Positions 20,649-31,100 of a DNA stretch of 64,000 bases are shown here, piece by piece. The stretch comes from Coenobita brevimanus. Lineage: Eukaryota > Arthropoda > Malacostraca > Decapoda > Coenobitidae. The stretch covers positions 35,565,546-35,629,545 of the forward strand of contig CM064715.1 in NCBI GenBank assembly GCA_032717465.1, in the 5' to 3' direction. The notes below the pieces were generated by a model. It made no database searches. It was not told the origin of the DNA and worked only from the letters and a program-made list of their open reading frames with translations. The translations under genes and the position numbers were made by a program. The stretch's first letter is position 1. Each line of letters starts with the position of its first letter.

Positions 20649-21245
20649 ATGGTGTTTGAGAGGAATGAAGTCACAGAGTGTGCAGTGAGGTTGGATGGTG
20701 AGGATATGGAGAATGTGAGTGCATTCAAGTACTTGGGTAGTGTGATGAGTAAGGATGGAACTTTGGGGGATGAAGTGCGTGAAAGGGTACACCAGGGAAG
20801 GAAGGTTGTTGGCACACTGAAAGCAGTGATGAGAAATAGGGAGGCGAGTATGGAAGTTAAGAAGTCACTGCATGATAGTATTGTGATCCCTACCCTGACG
20901 TATGGAAGCGAGGCATGGACTTTGCAAGAGGGGAATAAGTCAAGAGTGAGAGCAGTGGAAATGAGTTACTTGAGAGGAGCATGTGGAGTGACGTGGAGGG
21001 ACAGGTTGACGAATGAAGAAGTGAAGGAACGATGTGGGGTGGATGTGGATGTGGTTGAGGAGATTAGGAGAAATACACTGAGGTGGTTTGGACATGTGAA
21101 GAGAATGGAGAATGAAAGACTGACTAAGAGGGTGTATGTAGGTGAGATGGAGGGAGGGAGAGGGAGAGGTAGACCGAGGATGAGGTGGAGGGATGGAGTT
21201 GAGAGGTATATGAGGGAGGGGGGGGGTGAGTTGGGGGGAGGGTAG
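20649..21245 (+). pseudogene. RTE-A1 C-terminal region
   Basis: 198 codons with VSAFKYLGSVMSKDG, KVVGTLKAVMRNRE, IVIPTLTYGSEAWTL, LRGACGVTWRDRLTNEEVKE, LRWFGHVKRM and GRGRGRPRMRWRDGVERYM. This is the longest and best preserved version of the region in the window. A G-rich slip near 21218-21240 precedes the stop. Confidence 0.8.
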
Positions 21246-21337
21246 TCAAATGGTGGGTGACAGAGCGACTTGGAGGCGTTTTGTCTGCGGCCACCCTTTT
21301 GCGGGATTAGGGCGTCGGGCTATAGATAGATCGATAG

Positions 21338-21344
21338 ACTAGGC
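21338..21344. repeat. Right target-site duplication of RTE-A1
   Basis: ACTAGGC, identical to 18149-18155. Confidence 0.65.
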
Positions 21345-21770
21345 TTTAGAGTGGTAGGGTCACTTGTTGGGGTCTTTGATTTTTGCTGAAAGTGGTATGT
21401 TTGATTTGCAGTGTTTTGTTTGGTTGATTGTGCAGTTTTTATGTTTTTGCATTGTTGATATTAATTTCTTACACCTGCGGCATGGCAAGGTGAGTTTCAT
21501 GTTTTGTTCGACTTTAGTCTTTTGTCCACAAGGGTGTGAAAAAAATAATGCAGATTTCAACTGGTTCTAACCAAACTTAATAAAACTATTGGAGGCCAAT
21601 CACGGGGTTCACCTATTTATTTTTATAGAACATCAGGTCAAAGATCAAGTACCTACGGCAACGTCAGCTTGACAATTTTCGGTTCCAGTGACACAAAACT
21701 TGAAAGAGTTGAGAGTAAGACATGAAAGAGCTTCGATTGTGAGAACAGTGAAAGACCAATGCCACAGGAG
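21345..21770. other. Non-coding stretch, no gene seen
   Basis: No recognisable feature. Short frames on both strands have no motifs. Confidence 0.45.
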
Positions 21771-21798
21771 TTTGTGAAATTCGACATGCATGTGTGAT

Positions 21799-21870
<72 letters not shown>

Positions 21871-21896
21871 CACACATGCATGTCGAATTTCACAAA
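21771..21896. repeat. Perfect 31-base inverted repeat around a (TA)n loop
   Basis: The arm 21771-21801 (starting TTTGTGAAATTCGACATG) is repeated exactly in inverted orientation at 21866-21896. The space between is TA dinucleotides, which can themselves pair, so the whole segment can fold as one long hairpin. Confidence 0.9.
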
Positions 21897-21899
21897 GTG

Positions 21900-21901
<2 letters not shown>

Positions 21902-21970
<69 letters not shown>
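21902..21970. repeat. (TA)n microsatellite
   Basis: About 34 TA units, starting five bases after the hairpin's right arm. Confidence 0.95.
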
Positions 21971-21973
<3 letters not shown>

Positions 21974-22103
21974 CACATTTACTTCGACGCCTCGTTTTTC
22001 GCGCTAGAAAAAAGTTTCTGAGTTGTTTCACACATATCGACGCTCCCAGCCGGCAGCCGACACTCAGCAGACAACCCGTACCGATGCTCAATCTAGGCAC
22101 TGT

Positions 22104-22105
<2 letters not shown>

Positions 22106-22167
<62 letters not shown>
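22106..22167. repeat. (TA)n microsatellite
   Basis: About 31 TA units. The 135 bases between this and the preceding TA run (21971-22105) hold no recognised feature. Confidence 0.95.
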
Positions 22168-22169
<2 letters not shown>

Positions 22170-22229
22170 TTGATTATTTATTTTTTGATATGCTCATATA
22201 GCTGTATGTTAATATAATACTCTGAAATG

Positions 22230-22360
22230 AAGGCGTCCACGGGGTGGGATGCTGAATCACGCCCGAAAGATAGTGGCAAAACTGCAGATCTTTGATTATA
22301 TTATAATGGATTCTCTTCGGCATTCAGGCGTGATTCAGCGTTCCACCCCGTGGACAGCTT
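22230..22360. mobile_element. Small palindromic element, copy a (GGCGTCCACGGGGTGG termini)
   Basis: Terminal inverted repeats of about 38 bases: AAGGCGTCCACGGGGTGGGA at the left pairs with TTCCACCCCGTGGACAGCTT at the right, and CTGAATCACGCC with GGCGTGATTCAG further in. A second copy lies at 29371-29502 with the same internal word AAACTGCAGATCTTT. No coding capacity; this fits a MITE. Confidence 0.75.
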
Positions 22361-22656
22361 CGCTTGATCAGTATTTAATATTGCAACAAATATTAATTGC
22401 GGCAAGTAGCATTTTGATCAATATTATAATTTTATAACATAGTCATCGCTGCGATGTTGCAACCCTCCATCTCATCCTCCATGCCCTCCACCTCCCTGCA
22501 CACCTAACCAATGAATAACCAAGTCTCAGATTTTTTTGTTTTTGTTTAGTTTTCCATTATTAAAAAAAGTAACTACTAAAGACACAGTATTTTACCTATT
22601 AAAAGGCACCAGTTCACTATGAGACACATAACTATGTGAAATTTCATGACTCTATA

Positions 22657-22752
22657 GTCACGTGAGGTGTATGGTATGCAGGGGGACTGCTGGGCCTTGA
22701 TAGCAGGCTGTGAAGCCTATGCCCAGAATCGGACACATAAAAAAAAAAAAAT
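22657..22752 (+). mobile_element. 5'-truncated SINE, tail part only
   Basis: AGCAGGCTGTGAAGCCTATG, CCCAGAAT, ACATAAAA and the poly-A end match the 3' part of the SINE at 31424-31765. The tRNA-like head is missing. Confidence 0.65.
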
Positions 22753-22859
22753 AAAATACTTCTGACATTTGTTCCGGAAACGAAATCTCTATGCCCTGCC
22801 ACCCACCCAGCTCTACGAGTGCTTACCAGGGATGACAATACCATCCCCCGACTTTGTCA

Positions 22860-23088
22860 GGTGGAGGGTGAAAATGATAGTAGAAAGGAACAATTTGGTC
22901 ATTTTCAAAAATTTCCACAAAAAAATGATGGTAGCAAGTAAGAATTTTACAATAATGGAAACTTCACAAAAAATGATGGTACCGAGTAACATTCAATCTT
23001 TTAAAACTTCCATGGAAGATGGTGGTAACCAGTTACAATCTGATCAGTATTTAAAATTAAACCTAATGTTGCTGGCAGCAACTACTAT
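22860..23088. repeat. ATGATGGTA satellite, block 1
   Basis: Diverged units of about 55-60 bases built on TTTCCACAAAAAATGATGGTA followed by AAGTAAGAAT-type sequence. More blocks occur at 25870-26307, 29217-29370 and 29520-29880. Confidence 0.7.
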
Positions 23089-23136
23089 TTTGATCAATTA
23101 TAGAAGGAAGAGCGAGTAAAAGCAGAGGACGGAAGG

Positions 23137-23394
23137 GTGTTAACTGAGATGGATGCAGTAAGAAAGAGATGGGCAGAGTATTTTGAAAGATTGTTAAATG
23201 TAGAAGTGGAAAGGGTGGCTGAAATTGTGGCAAATAGAAGGATAAATGTACTGGGAGAGTTGAATGATTCTTTGATCACGATGGAGGAAGTGCAGGAGAC
23301 AGTAAAGGAGAGGAAAGCAGGGAAACCTGCAGGTATGGATGGGTGTGCTGTGGAATGTCTGAAAGGTGTGGAGCGACTATTGTTGATTGGCTAG
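23137..23394 (+). pseudogene. RTE-B fragment: linker and start of RT
   Basis: Shows VRKRWAEYFERLLNVE, DSLITMEEVQETVKERKAGK and GMDGCAVECLK. These precede the RT fingers in this family. It ends at a stop where the family would continue. Confidence 0.75.
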
Positions 23395-23839
23395 TAAGAT
23401 AGCTGTATGTGTTTTGTGAATGGTATGGTGCCGATTGACAAGACAAGTGTGTGTGTGGTTCCGCTGTAAAAATGTAAATGTGATAAGTATGAATGTACTA
23501 GTTTTAGGGGTACAAGTCTGTTGACTGTTGTGCGTAAGGTGTATGGCACAGTCTTGATAAAGAGAGTTAGAGATGGTACACAGGGAGTGATTGATGATGA
23601 GCAGTGTGGCTTTAGGAGAGGGAGGGGATGTGTGGATCAGATGTTTGCTTTGAGACAGGTGTGTGAAAAGTAATTAGCAAAAGGTAAGGATGTGTTTTGG
23701 GAATTAATGGATTTAGAGAAAGTGTATGATAGAACTGACAGGGAGGCTTTGTGGACTATTTTGAGATTATATGGACTAGATGGTAGGTTGCTGAAAAGAG
23801 TGAAAACTTTCTTATATAAACAGTAGAGCGTGCATATGA
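23395..23839 (+). pseudogene. RTE-B fragment: RT fingers and first palm motif, frameshifted
   Basis: Broken frames read GTSLLTVVRKVYGTVLIKRV (about 23510-23570), DEQCGFRRGRGCVDQMFALR (about 23597-23655) and LMDLEKVYDRTDREALW (about 23704-23755). The first catalytic Asp position is kept in LMDLEK. Confidence 0.65.
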
Positions 23840-24400
23840 GTGGGAAATACTGTGAGTGATTGGTTTCCCGTGAGAGTGGGGCTGCGGCAGGGATGTGTGA
23901 TGTCACCTTGGTTATTCAATATTTATATGGATGGTGTTGTAAGGGTGGTGAATGCGAGAGCGTTAGGTGGAGGTTTGAGTCTGGTGAATGCTCATGGTAG
24001 AGAGTGGAAGCTGAATCAGTTGCTGTTTGCGGATGATACTGCACTGGTGGCTGATTCGGAGGAGAGATTGAGAGGATTGTTAGAGGAGTTTGGAAAAGTG
24101 TGTGAAAGGAGGAAATTGAGAATAAACGAAAATAAGAGTGAAGTGTTGGGGTATGCGAGGTTGGTAGATGGTAGGAGGATGAATGTAGTTCTGTATGGTG
24201 AGTTACTTGAGGATGTAGGGTGTTTTAAGTATTTAGGGTCACATGTTGCTGTGGATGGAAGAATAGATATAGAGGTGAAGTTTAGAATGAATGAAGCAGG
24301 AAAGGTGCTGGGAATAATGAAGAATGTGTTTAGCTGTCGTTCGCTTAGAATGGATGTAAAGAGAAGGCTGTATGAGGATGTAGTGGTGCGGACTGCATAA
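23840..24400 (+). pseudogene. RTE-B fragment: RT catalytic core and following segment
   Basis: 186 codons with VGLRQGCVMSPWLFNIYMDG, LLFADDTALVADSEERLRGL, KLRINENKSEVLGY, CFKYLGSHVAVDGR and LRMDVKRRLYEDVVVRTA. FADD is intact. It ends at a TAA where the family normally reads on into YGAE. Confidence 0.8.
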
Positions 24401-24454
24401 TATGGGGCTGAAACATGGAATGGGGGTGTTGCAGAGAGGAAGAGTTTAAAAGAA

Positions 24455-24679
24455 ATGGAGAAGAGATGTATGAGGAGTATATGTGGAGTGATGCATATGG
24501 ATCGAGTGAGCAATGATGAAGTGCAAAGGAGAACTGGCGTTTTGCGGAAGATGGCTGAACGAAGTGAACAGAGAGTGTTACGATTGTCTGGGCATATGGA
24601 GAGAATGGATAAAGAGAGATTGGTGAAAATGATAACTGGATCAGATGTGAGAGATGTAAAGCTGAGAGGAAGACCATGA
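24455..24679 (+). pseudogene. RTE-B fragment: C-terminal region
   Basis: Shows MEKRCMRSICGVMHMDRVSN, RRTGVLRKMAERSEQRVLR, LSGHMERMDKERLVK and LRGRP. This parallels the RWFGHVERM and GRPR motifs of RTE-A. A TGA follows the GRP motif. Confidence 0.75.
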
Positions 24680-24852
24680 ATAGGATAGATGGACTGTGTG
24701 AAGAGAGCGTTAGATGCGAGAGGGATGCCCGTATAGCAAGGACGAGTGCCTGCACATGACAGGGATGACTGGAGAGAAATTGTGAATGAATAAATGGTGA
24801 CGAGGCACCGAGGGGGCACCGAGGGGATATTCTCCCGCAGTGGGTTTGATCA

Positions 24853-25028
24853 GTTGATCAGGTCAGGTGCGGGTAAGGGGATGGGTCCATAATGATGTGG
24901 CAGAGGTAAACCAGCTCTGCTGTCTGACCCTGCTGCCGATGTCGCTGACTGTATTGTGCAGTTGACCCTAGAGCGGTATGGTGTGGTGAGGATCTGTCCA
25001 TTCTCCCCTTGGGGCTAAGTATGAGTAA

Positions 25029-25029
<1 letters not shown>
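24853..25029. other. Non-coding stretch, no gene seen
   Basis: No open frame or repeat recognised between RTE-B and the GT microsatellite. Confidence 0.4.
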
Positions 25030-25084
<55 letters not shown>

Positions 25085-25145
25085 ATGAGTAAATTGGGAG
25101 TGTGTCGTCCTGTCTCGGTTACCCCCTTTCTTTTGGGGAAAGAAG

Positions 25146-25197
<52 letters not shown>

Positions 25198-25206
25198 TAT
25201 ATATAT
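25030..25206. repeat. (GT)n and (TA)n microsatellites
   Basis: About 26 GT units at 25030-25082 and about 28 TA units at 25149-25206, separated by 66 bases of unique sequence. Confidence 0.95.
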
Positions 25207-25410
25207 CATCCAATCCTACATTGCTCCATGTGGAGCGTAGGAGCCCGGGGCTAGGCAGTTGGTCCTGACATTTAAGATGAGAGTGACCAGCCTCACTCAT
25301 CCCTGAGTTGCATTACACGAGCAATCAACCCCAACCATCCCTTGGATATAAACTTTCACCGGCTCAATCCGATTGGAGCGCAATAATTACCCACTAAACC
25401 ACCAGGCGCC
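25207..25410 (-). mobile_element. Possible tRNA-derived SINE, reverse strand
   Basis: The minus strand starts GGCGCCTGGTGGTTTAGTGG near 25410. This resembles the start and A box of a glutamate-type tRNA (TGGTGGTCTAGTGG), followed by GTAATTATTGCGC. A clear B box at the normal distance was not found; GGGGTTGATTGC lies about 65 bases further. No poly-A end is seen. Low confidence. Confidence 0.3.
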
Positions 25411-25441
25411 AAAATTTGGTTATATGGTTACCACCCAGCGT

Positions 25442-25472
25442 TTTAAATGGTTTCCTGGTGTACAGGAAACCA
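25442..25472. repeat. Perfect 13-base inverted repeat
   Basis: AAATGGTTTCCTG pairs exactly with CAGGAAACCATTT across a 5-base loop. It is a short hairpin of unknown origin. Confidence 0.85.
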
Positions 25473-25484
25473 TTTGGCTTGTCA

Positions 25485-25625
25485 CTCAGTGTAGAGTCAC
25501 CCACAGGCAGAAGGAAGAGAAAAGAATGAAGGAAAGAAAGACAGAAGAGGGAGTGTAAAGTTGCCCATAGGCAGAAGGACAAGGAAAGAATGAAGGAAAG
25601 GAAGACCGAAGAGGATGGAAGGAAA
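25485..25625. repeat. Two-copy tandem repeat of about 62 bases
   Basis: GTGTAGAGTCACCCACAGGC and GTGTAAAGTTGCCCATAGGC each lead into AGAAGGA...AAAGAATGAAGGAAAG and then GAAGAGG. The following sequence is purine-rich. Confidence 0.75.
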
Positions 25626-25708
25626 GAGGGATGGATGAGAGGAAAGGGGAGACACCCGACAGCAGCACTACATTGAGTGAGTGGATGGTGAGCGCCCCCA
25701 CCTACCTT

Positions 25709-25850
<142 letters not shown>

Positions 25851-25869
25851 TAGTAGATAGTAACAAATT

Positions 25870-26307
25870 GGTCTGTGTTCAAAATCTCCACGAATATGAT
25901 GGCAGTAAGTACGAATTTAACAATTTCAGAAATTCTATAAAAAAAATTATACCTAGTAACATTCAGGTTATTTAAAGAAATTTTCACAGCAAGTGATGAT
26001 AGTATGGACCATAAAATCTATTTCCCACCCCCACGAAAATGATGGCAGCATGTAGAATCTAAATAATTTTAAGAAATTCCCACAAAAAAAATGATGGTAC
26101 TGTGATATAGTATTTATTATCAAGATACTTCATGTGATTCTCTTGACTACAGTAGGCCTAAGTGAACTACGGCCGAGGGCCACGATTCAGTTTTATATTT
26201 TTCAATAAAAAATTATGGTAGATAGTAACAGTGTGGTCAATGTGAAAAATTTCCACAAAAATGATTGTAGGAAATAAAAATTTGAGCGTTAGAAATTACG
26301 ATTAAAT
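25870..26307. repeat. ATGATGGTA satellite, block 2 (left of J2)
   Basis: Diverged units of about 55-60 bases on TTTCCACAAAAATGATGGTA. The block includes a longer segment, TAGTATTTATTATCAAGATA with GATTCTCTTGACT, at about 26107-26150. That segment recurs right of J2 at about 29798-29840. Confidence 0.75.
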
Positions 26308-28218
26308 TTTTTTTTTTTTCTTTTTTTTAATGCAAGGAAGAAGGAACCAAAGACCAGAAGTCCGCAACATTGCTCCCACCAAGAAAATGAAAAAACAAAA
26401 TTACAGAGAGCCAAAGTCGTGTTCTGTTCATTTCAAAATGCCTGGAGACTGCATCTGAAAGACTGGAGGTAATAGAGTGTAGAAAATACAGACAAAGGAA
26501 GACAGTTCCAGAGTTGACCTGTTGCATACGTGAAGGACTGGGAGTACAGGTTAACAATGCATTAGAGAGTTGGACAGAAAAAAGGATGAAAGTTTGTTGC
26601 TTTGCTCCCGCCGTAGTGGTGGAGGGATGCAACCAGAGAGTTCAGAGGAGCAGTGACCATTGAAGTAACGATAGAAAAGAGATAAAGATGCAACAATGCA
26701 TCAAATACAAAGAGTCTGGAGGGAGCCAGTAAGATAAGGAGAGTTAATGACACAAAACCCTTCGACTCCGCCATTTTGTGATGAACTGTATGTGGGGAGC
26801 CTCCCAACACATGGGAGTTGTAATTTACACATGGGTGAATAAACCCCGCTTATAAGGTCAACAACTGTGGATGGTTAAAGAAGACACGGAGTTGACTTAG
26901 CAGACCTAATTGGAAGCAGATTTTACAAGAGAGGTAATATGATCTTTCCAAGATAAATCCCGAGAGAATGAAACCCAAAGTATGTTTAAAGATAATGCAA
27001 GATTGAGTCGGATATTGTTAAAATCTGCAGAAGATTTTGATGGGTTGCAAGATGTAAGAACTGAGTTTTTGATACATTAAAAACAACAAGATTACTTTAA
27101 CCCAAATCATAGATATGAGCCAAGTCAGACATTAGGTATGGCATGGCCTAATCAATTTTTTTTTTTAACTAATTGCTGAGATGGAGGCTGTGAAAAATGG
27201 AAAGGTGAAGGATGGAGTCATCAGTGTATGAATGGATAGGGTTAGAGGTACAGCATGGAAGGTCATTGATAGGTAGAAGGAAGAAAGTTGGAGATAGGAC
27301 AGAGTCCTGAGGAACACAATTTAAGAATGATGACCGTCTACAATAGAACGATCAGAAAGGAAGCTAGAGATGAAGGCACGGATAGAAAGAGAGAAACCGT
27401 AAGAGGGTAGTTTGGAAATTAAAGATTTATGCCAGGCCAGGAATCTGAAAGGTAGATGAGAAGATTTCCAGTGGAGAATCCCTGGGAGAACCCATACTGA
27501 CGAGTCGAAAGATGTTTGTGGTAGGAAAGATGCTTTAAAAAATAATTGTTGAGAATAGATTAGAAAACTTTTGAAATACAGAATGTTAAGGCAATTAAGC
27601 AATAATCAGAGGGATGGGAATTGTCAGCCTTCTTTGGCTGAGTGAGAGAAATCTTCCAGCAAGAACGAAAGGTACAAATTGACAGAGAAAGACGAAAGAG
27701 TTTAACGTACAAGTTGACAGACACAGGCGAAAAAGTTTACTTAGACAGGGTGGAAGTAAAGAAACACAGTTCTTTAGGACAATACGAGGAATCCCATCAG
27801 GCTCATATATCTTGTTAGTACTGAGGCCAGCGATGGTAGAAAATGCATCAATTGAAGATATTTTAGTGTCAGCCATGAAGAAGTCAGAAATGGGGAAGTG
27901 ATGGAGGAACTGCACCGGAATTGCCCAGGGTGAGATTGGAGGAGACAGCCATCAGAGTGGAAAAGAGGAGGGAAGGATAATGAGGTAAAGTTGTTAGAAA
28001 GGTATTTAGTAAGATGCCAGAAGGAACGGGGAAGAATCTGAGTTAGAGAGTTCAAAGCATTTAGTACGAATTAAATTACTTTTAGCAGAACGAAGAACGG
28101 ATTTAGCATGATTCCGAGCAGAAACATAAAACAGTTGATTTTCAGGGGTGGAGTGGCTCTGGTGCCTTTTGAAGGCCCTCTCCTTGTTGTGGATAACATT
28201 AAAACAAGCGTGATTAAA

Positions 28219-28255
<37 letters not shown>

Positions 28256-29216
28256 ATAGGCACAGAATAAGAGAAAGGACTATCTGCTCCCATGCCCAAG
28301 TGAATAATCTTGTAATGCGCAAGGCACACTCAGATGACTTTCGGCCATGGAAGTTATAATCATTCCATGGAAAATCAAAGCGGTAGTGCCTGAGGGCCTT
28401 CCGATCCGCAGCTCCAAAGTGCCACAGTCGACGTTTCTCTGGAGTGTCCACGGGCCATACTGAAGCGATAGGACGGGTTATGGTGATTAGGTTGTGATCA
28501 GAGGAGCCCAGTGTAGAGAAAAGATTAACGGCTTAATCAGAACGATTAATTGTAAGGAAGAGTTCAGGTATGTTGGAGCTTTCTCCAAAACAGTCAGAGA
28601 TATAGGTATGGTGCTGCACATGCTCCTCTAGGTCATTAAGAACAGAAGAGATGTAGGCTTGTTCACCGGGTGCATCAGTGAAAGGTGTGGAGAGCCAAAG
28701 GTGGAGGTAAACATTGACATCACCTAGAATGGTTTCATATAAAGAAGAGACTGCTAGCATGTGTTCCATCTTAGAAGTAAGATAGTCGAAGAAGGTTTCA
28801 TAGTCATTAGAATTAGGGGATAAGTAAACTGCACCAATACATTTTGTCAGAGAATGACAGGGTAGCCGACGCCAGAGAGTAGAGATTTTGGAACATTCTA
28901 GTTCAGGAACACGAGAGCAAGATATATTGTTGCGTACAGTACACATAAACAATAGCAACCTTTGGTTTTGATGTGAATATTGAGAAAGTAGGAGGATACA
29001 GGGAAGAGTTTGCTATTAGTTGCCTCCGACAGTTGATTCTTAGTGAGGAAGAGAAGATGAGGTTTAGAGAAGGAGACTTGGCATTCAACAGAGAGAAAGT
29101 TAGAAGAAAGGCAGTGAATGTTGCAGAATTGAGGAAGAAGTGAGTCAAACAGTGTATTCCAGGCATCTTGCTTGATCGTCGCTGGGAGAGTGATGGTGCC
29201 AACTAACATTTTCATA
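26308..29216 (-). mobile_element. Jockey-like LINE copy J2, inserted in a satellite
   Basis: A reverse-strand copy of the J1 family. The 3' end is at the left: an A-rich tail, then the conserved TTCCTTCTTCCTTGCATT end. The 5' end is at about 29216, roughly 25 codons after the J1 start. It lies inside the ATGATGGTA satellite, which continues on both sides. ATTAAA occurs at both junctions and may be a short target-site duplication, though it is low in complexity. A 32-base T run at 28222-28253 replaces the stretch that reads ACGCAAGAAAGCC in J1. Confidence 0.85.
26420..29200 (-). pseudogene. J2 endonuclease-reverse transcriptase, heavily frameshifted
   Basis: Minus-strand fragments in element order are: 28898-29311 (FLTKNQLSEATNSK, start of the endonuclease); 28533-28958 (VYLSPNSNDY, ILGDVNVYLHLW, where GDFN has become GDVN); 28071-28451 ([18 protein letters not shown]); 28006-28329 (WFNHACFNVIHNKERAFKR); 27774-28055 (SFWHLTKYLSNN); 27595-27915 (TNKIYEPDGIPRIVLKNCVS); 27321-27602 ([15 protein letters not shown]); 26562-26810 and 26327-26632 (C-terminal region). 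The block corresponding to [11 protein letters not shown] in J1 is missing, so the first catalytic Asp is gone and the copy is inactive. Confidence 0.8.
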
Positions 29217-29370
29217 ATTAAAAGATATCCCCACGGAAAATGATGGTAGTATGGAGTATCAAATCCATTCTTTTTACAAAAAGAAAAAAAATGATAGCAT
29301 GAAATATCCAAATCATTTTAAGAAATTACCCTCCCCCCCCAAAAAAAAAAAAAAAAAATGGTATCAAATG
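29217..29370. repeat. ATGATGGTA satellite, block 3 (right of J2)
   Basis: Continues the satellite on the far side of J2 (GGAAAATGATGGTAGTATGG). It includes a mixed C and A run at 29332-29358. Confidence 0.75.
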
Positions 29371-29502
29371 AAGGCGTCCATGGGGGTGGAACGTTGAATT
29401 GCGCCCGGAGAACAAAGGGAAAACTGCAGATCTTTAATCATATTGTAATGCTTTCGCTTTGGACTTCAGGCGCGATTCAAAGTTCCACCCCGTGGATGCC
29501 TT
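29371..29502. mobile_element. Small palindromic element, copy b
   Basis: AAGGCGTCCATGGGGGTGGA at the left pairs with TTCCACCCCGTGGATGCCTT at the right. The internal AAACTGCAGATCTTT word is shared with copy a at 22230-22360. Both copies sit next to ATGATGGTA satellite and are followed by CTTGATCAGT, so they may be part of a larger repeated unit. Confidence 0.75.
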
Positions 29503-29519
29503 CTCTTGATCAGTTACAG

Positions 29520-29880
29520 ATTTTTCAACAGGAAATGACAGTTGATAGTGACAAAGTGGTCGATTTTTTAAATTTTCACACAAAAAATTTGGTAGCAAGT
29601 AATAATTTAAGTGTTAGAAATTCCAATAAAAAATGATGTTACCACGTAACACTCAGATCATTTAAAAAAATTTCCACAAAAAATGATGGTAATATGGAGT
29701 ATCAAATCCATTGTTTTAATTTCCACAAAAAACGATGGAAGCTTGTATCATCGAATTCATTTACAAAAATTTTCATATAAAATGATGGTACTATGATATA
29801 GTATTTATTTTCAAGACACTTCAAGTGAATCTTGTGACTGTAGTAGCATCGGTCGCGATTCAATAATCATATTCATCGGT
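29520..29880. repeat. ATGATGGTA satellite, block 4
   Basis: Units of about 55-60 bases. The block ends in the TAGTATTTATTTTCAAGACA segment that also occurs left of J2. Confidence 0.7.
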
Positions 29881-30069
29881 ACCCTGCAAAATGTTCTTCG
29901 GGTACGCTCGTTAATTGTATTTGCCGTAGGCTTCGTGAGATCATAGTATCATCTCTGTATCTGTACGTATCATATCGCAATTTGTTATCAGTGTAGAGGC
30001 CAGGATGTGATTGGATTATCATTTTGATGTTTTTAATATAAAATACCTTGCAGGAAAATTTTTATACAC

Positions 30070-30455
30070 CCTGTCGGAAGAACACAGGTCAACAGTGAAA
30101 GCAATAGAAATTAATTGTATGAGAAGAGCATGAGTTACGTGAAGAGACAGACTGGCTAAGGAGGAAGCCAAGGAGCATTGTGATGCCGTGGATATGCTAG
30201 AAAGCATTAGGAGAAGTAACTTTGAGGCGTCATAGCCACTGAGGGAGAATGAAGAATGAAAAAGTGTATGCGAGTGAGGTGAAGGGAGGGAAAGGGAGGC
30301 GGAGACCGAGGACGAGATGGAGAGATAAGGTATATCGGAAGGTGGAGGGGGGGTTGTATAAGCTGAAGAAGGCAACCTGATGGCAGAAGACAGTGTGACA
30401 TGGAGGCGATTCGTTTGTGGCCGACCTTTCAGGGATTAATTCATCTGGCTTTAGA
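30070..30455 (+). mobile_element. RTE-A 3' fragment (RTE-A5)
   Basis: The plus strand follows the last 380 bases of RTE-A: AGTGAAAGCAATAGAAAT, ACGTGAAGAGACAGACTGGC, AGGGAGGCGGAGACCGAGGA and GGAGGCGATTCGTTTGTGGC. It is more diverged than the other copies and has stops in all frames. Confidence 0.75.
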
Positions 30456-31100
30456 CTGATACTGCATGGTTTATTTTTTCCCCAAAGGAAACATTTTTTT
30501 AAACAGAAATGAGAGGCACCTGAACCTCGGTTTATGTCAAGGTCCCTAAGGAATATATTATAATTTTGTACCAGTGTACTGTGAATGGCAGTTGGTAGGA
30601 CTGGAGTTTTACATACGCACAAGCTGACGCATCCAGTCCATAACCATTTGTTGCATCTTTGTGTATGTACAGCATTGTCGATGAGCAATTGACTTCACGG
30701 TCTGGCCCCAACTGTTCCATTGTCTGGTGCTGATGCCTCAGGATGGGTGATTATTGATGAACGTTGACGTTCATCTGCCGTAGCTTATAGTGTTTGATAT
30801 TCTATGGTTTCCAGCATTTTGATATGTTGCAGTGGGATGTTACACACTGAATTTTATACAGACTTGTGTTCAAGTGTTTATCTATCTATCTATATAAACA
30901 AAGATAGACATTTATTACCTGAGAGATTGGCAGACAGGCAGCTACAATAAACTAATAGACAGAGGGAGACAAACGGACGATACAGACTAATCCCGTGGTG
31001 AAGACTGTGCAATGAATACGGGTTGGACAATGGCATGTCTGGGAGCACACACTGTCCTGGTGTGGCGCGGTGAGACAGTGCCACCACTATCACACAATAC
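30456..31100. other. Non-coding stretch, no gene seen
   Basis: No motif was recognised in the short frames. A small (CTAT)n run lies near 30880. Confidence 0.45.

Larger units (their letters stand above)
18156..21337 (+). mobile_element. RTE-like LINE copy RTE-A1, near full length
   Basis: The longest copy of this family here. It has a 5' leader of about 160 bases (CTGCTTGTCGTACGAGGCTA, CCCCACCCCGTAAAAAGAAC), an endonuclease frame, a basic linker, a reverse transcriptase broken by frameshifts, a conserved C-terminal region, and a 3' end reading GGCGTCGGGCTATAGATAGA. ACTAGGC flanks both ends. The same leader appears at about 7993-8126 in inverted association with an RTE-A 3' end, which supports it as the true 5' end. 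The short (TAGA)-type 3' repeat recurs in the copies at 9.6, 38.7 and 48.5 kb, as is usual for RTE elements. At least five frame breaks make it inactive. Confidence 0.85.
23097..24844 (+). mobile_element. RTE-like LINE of a second family (RTE-B), 5' truncated
   Basis: It carries part of the linker, the reverse transcriptase and the C-terminal region of a family distinct from RTE-A (different conserved words in every block). It lacks the endonuclease. TTTGATCA occurs just outside both ends (23089-23096 and 24845-24852) and may be the target-site duplication. However, TTGATCA is palindromic and recurs nearby, so this is weak, and the exact 3' end is uncertain. Stops and frameshifts interrupt the coding region. 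Confidence 0.7.

Noticed and set aside
23089..24852. TTTGATCA as a firm target duplication for RTE-B
   Set aside because: The word is palindromic in its core, recurs several times nearby and the 3' end of the element is not independently known, so it was kept only as a possibility.
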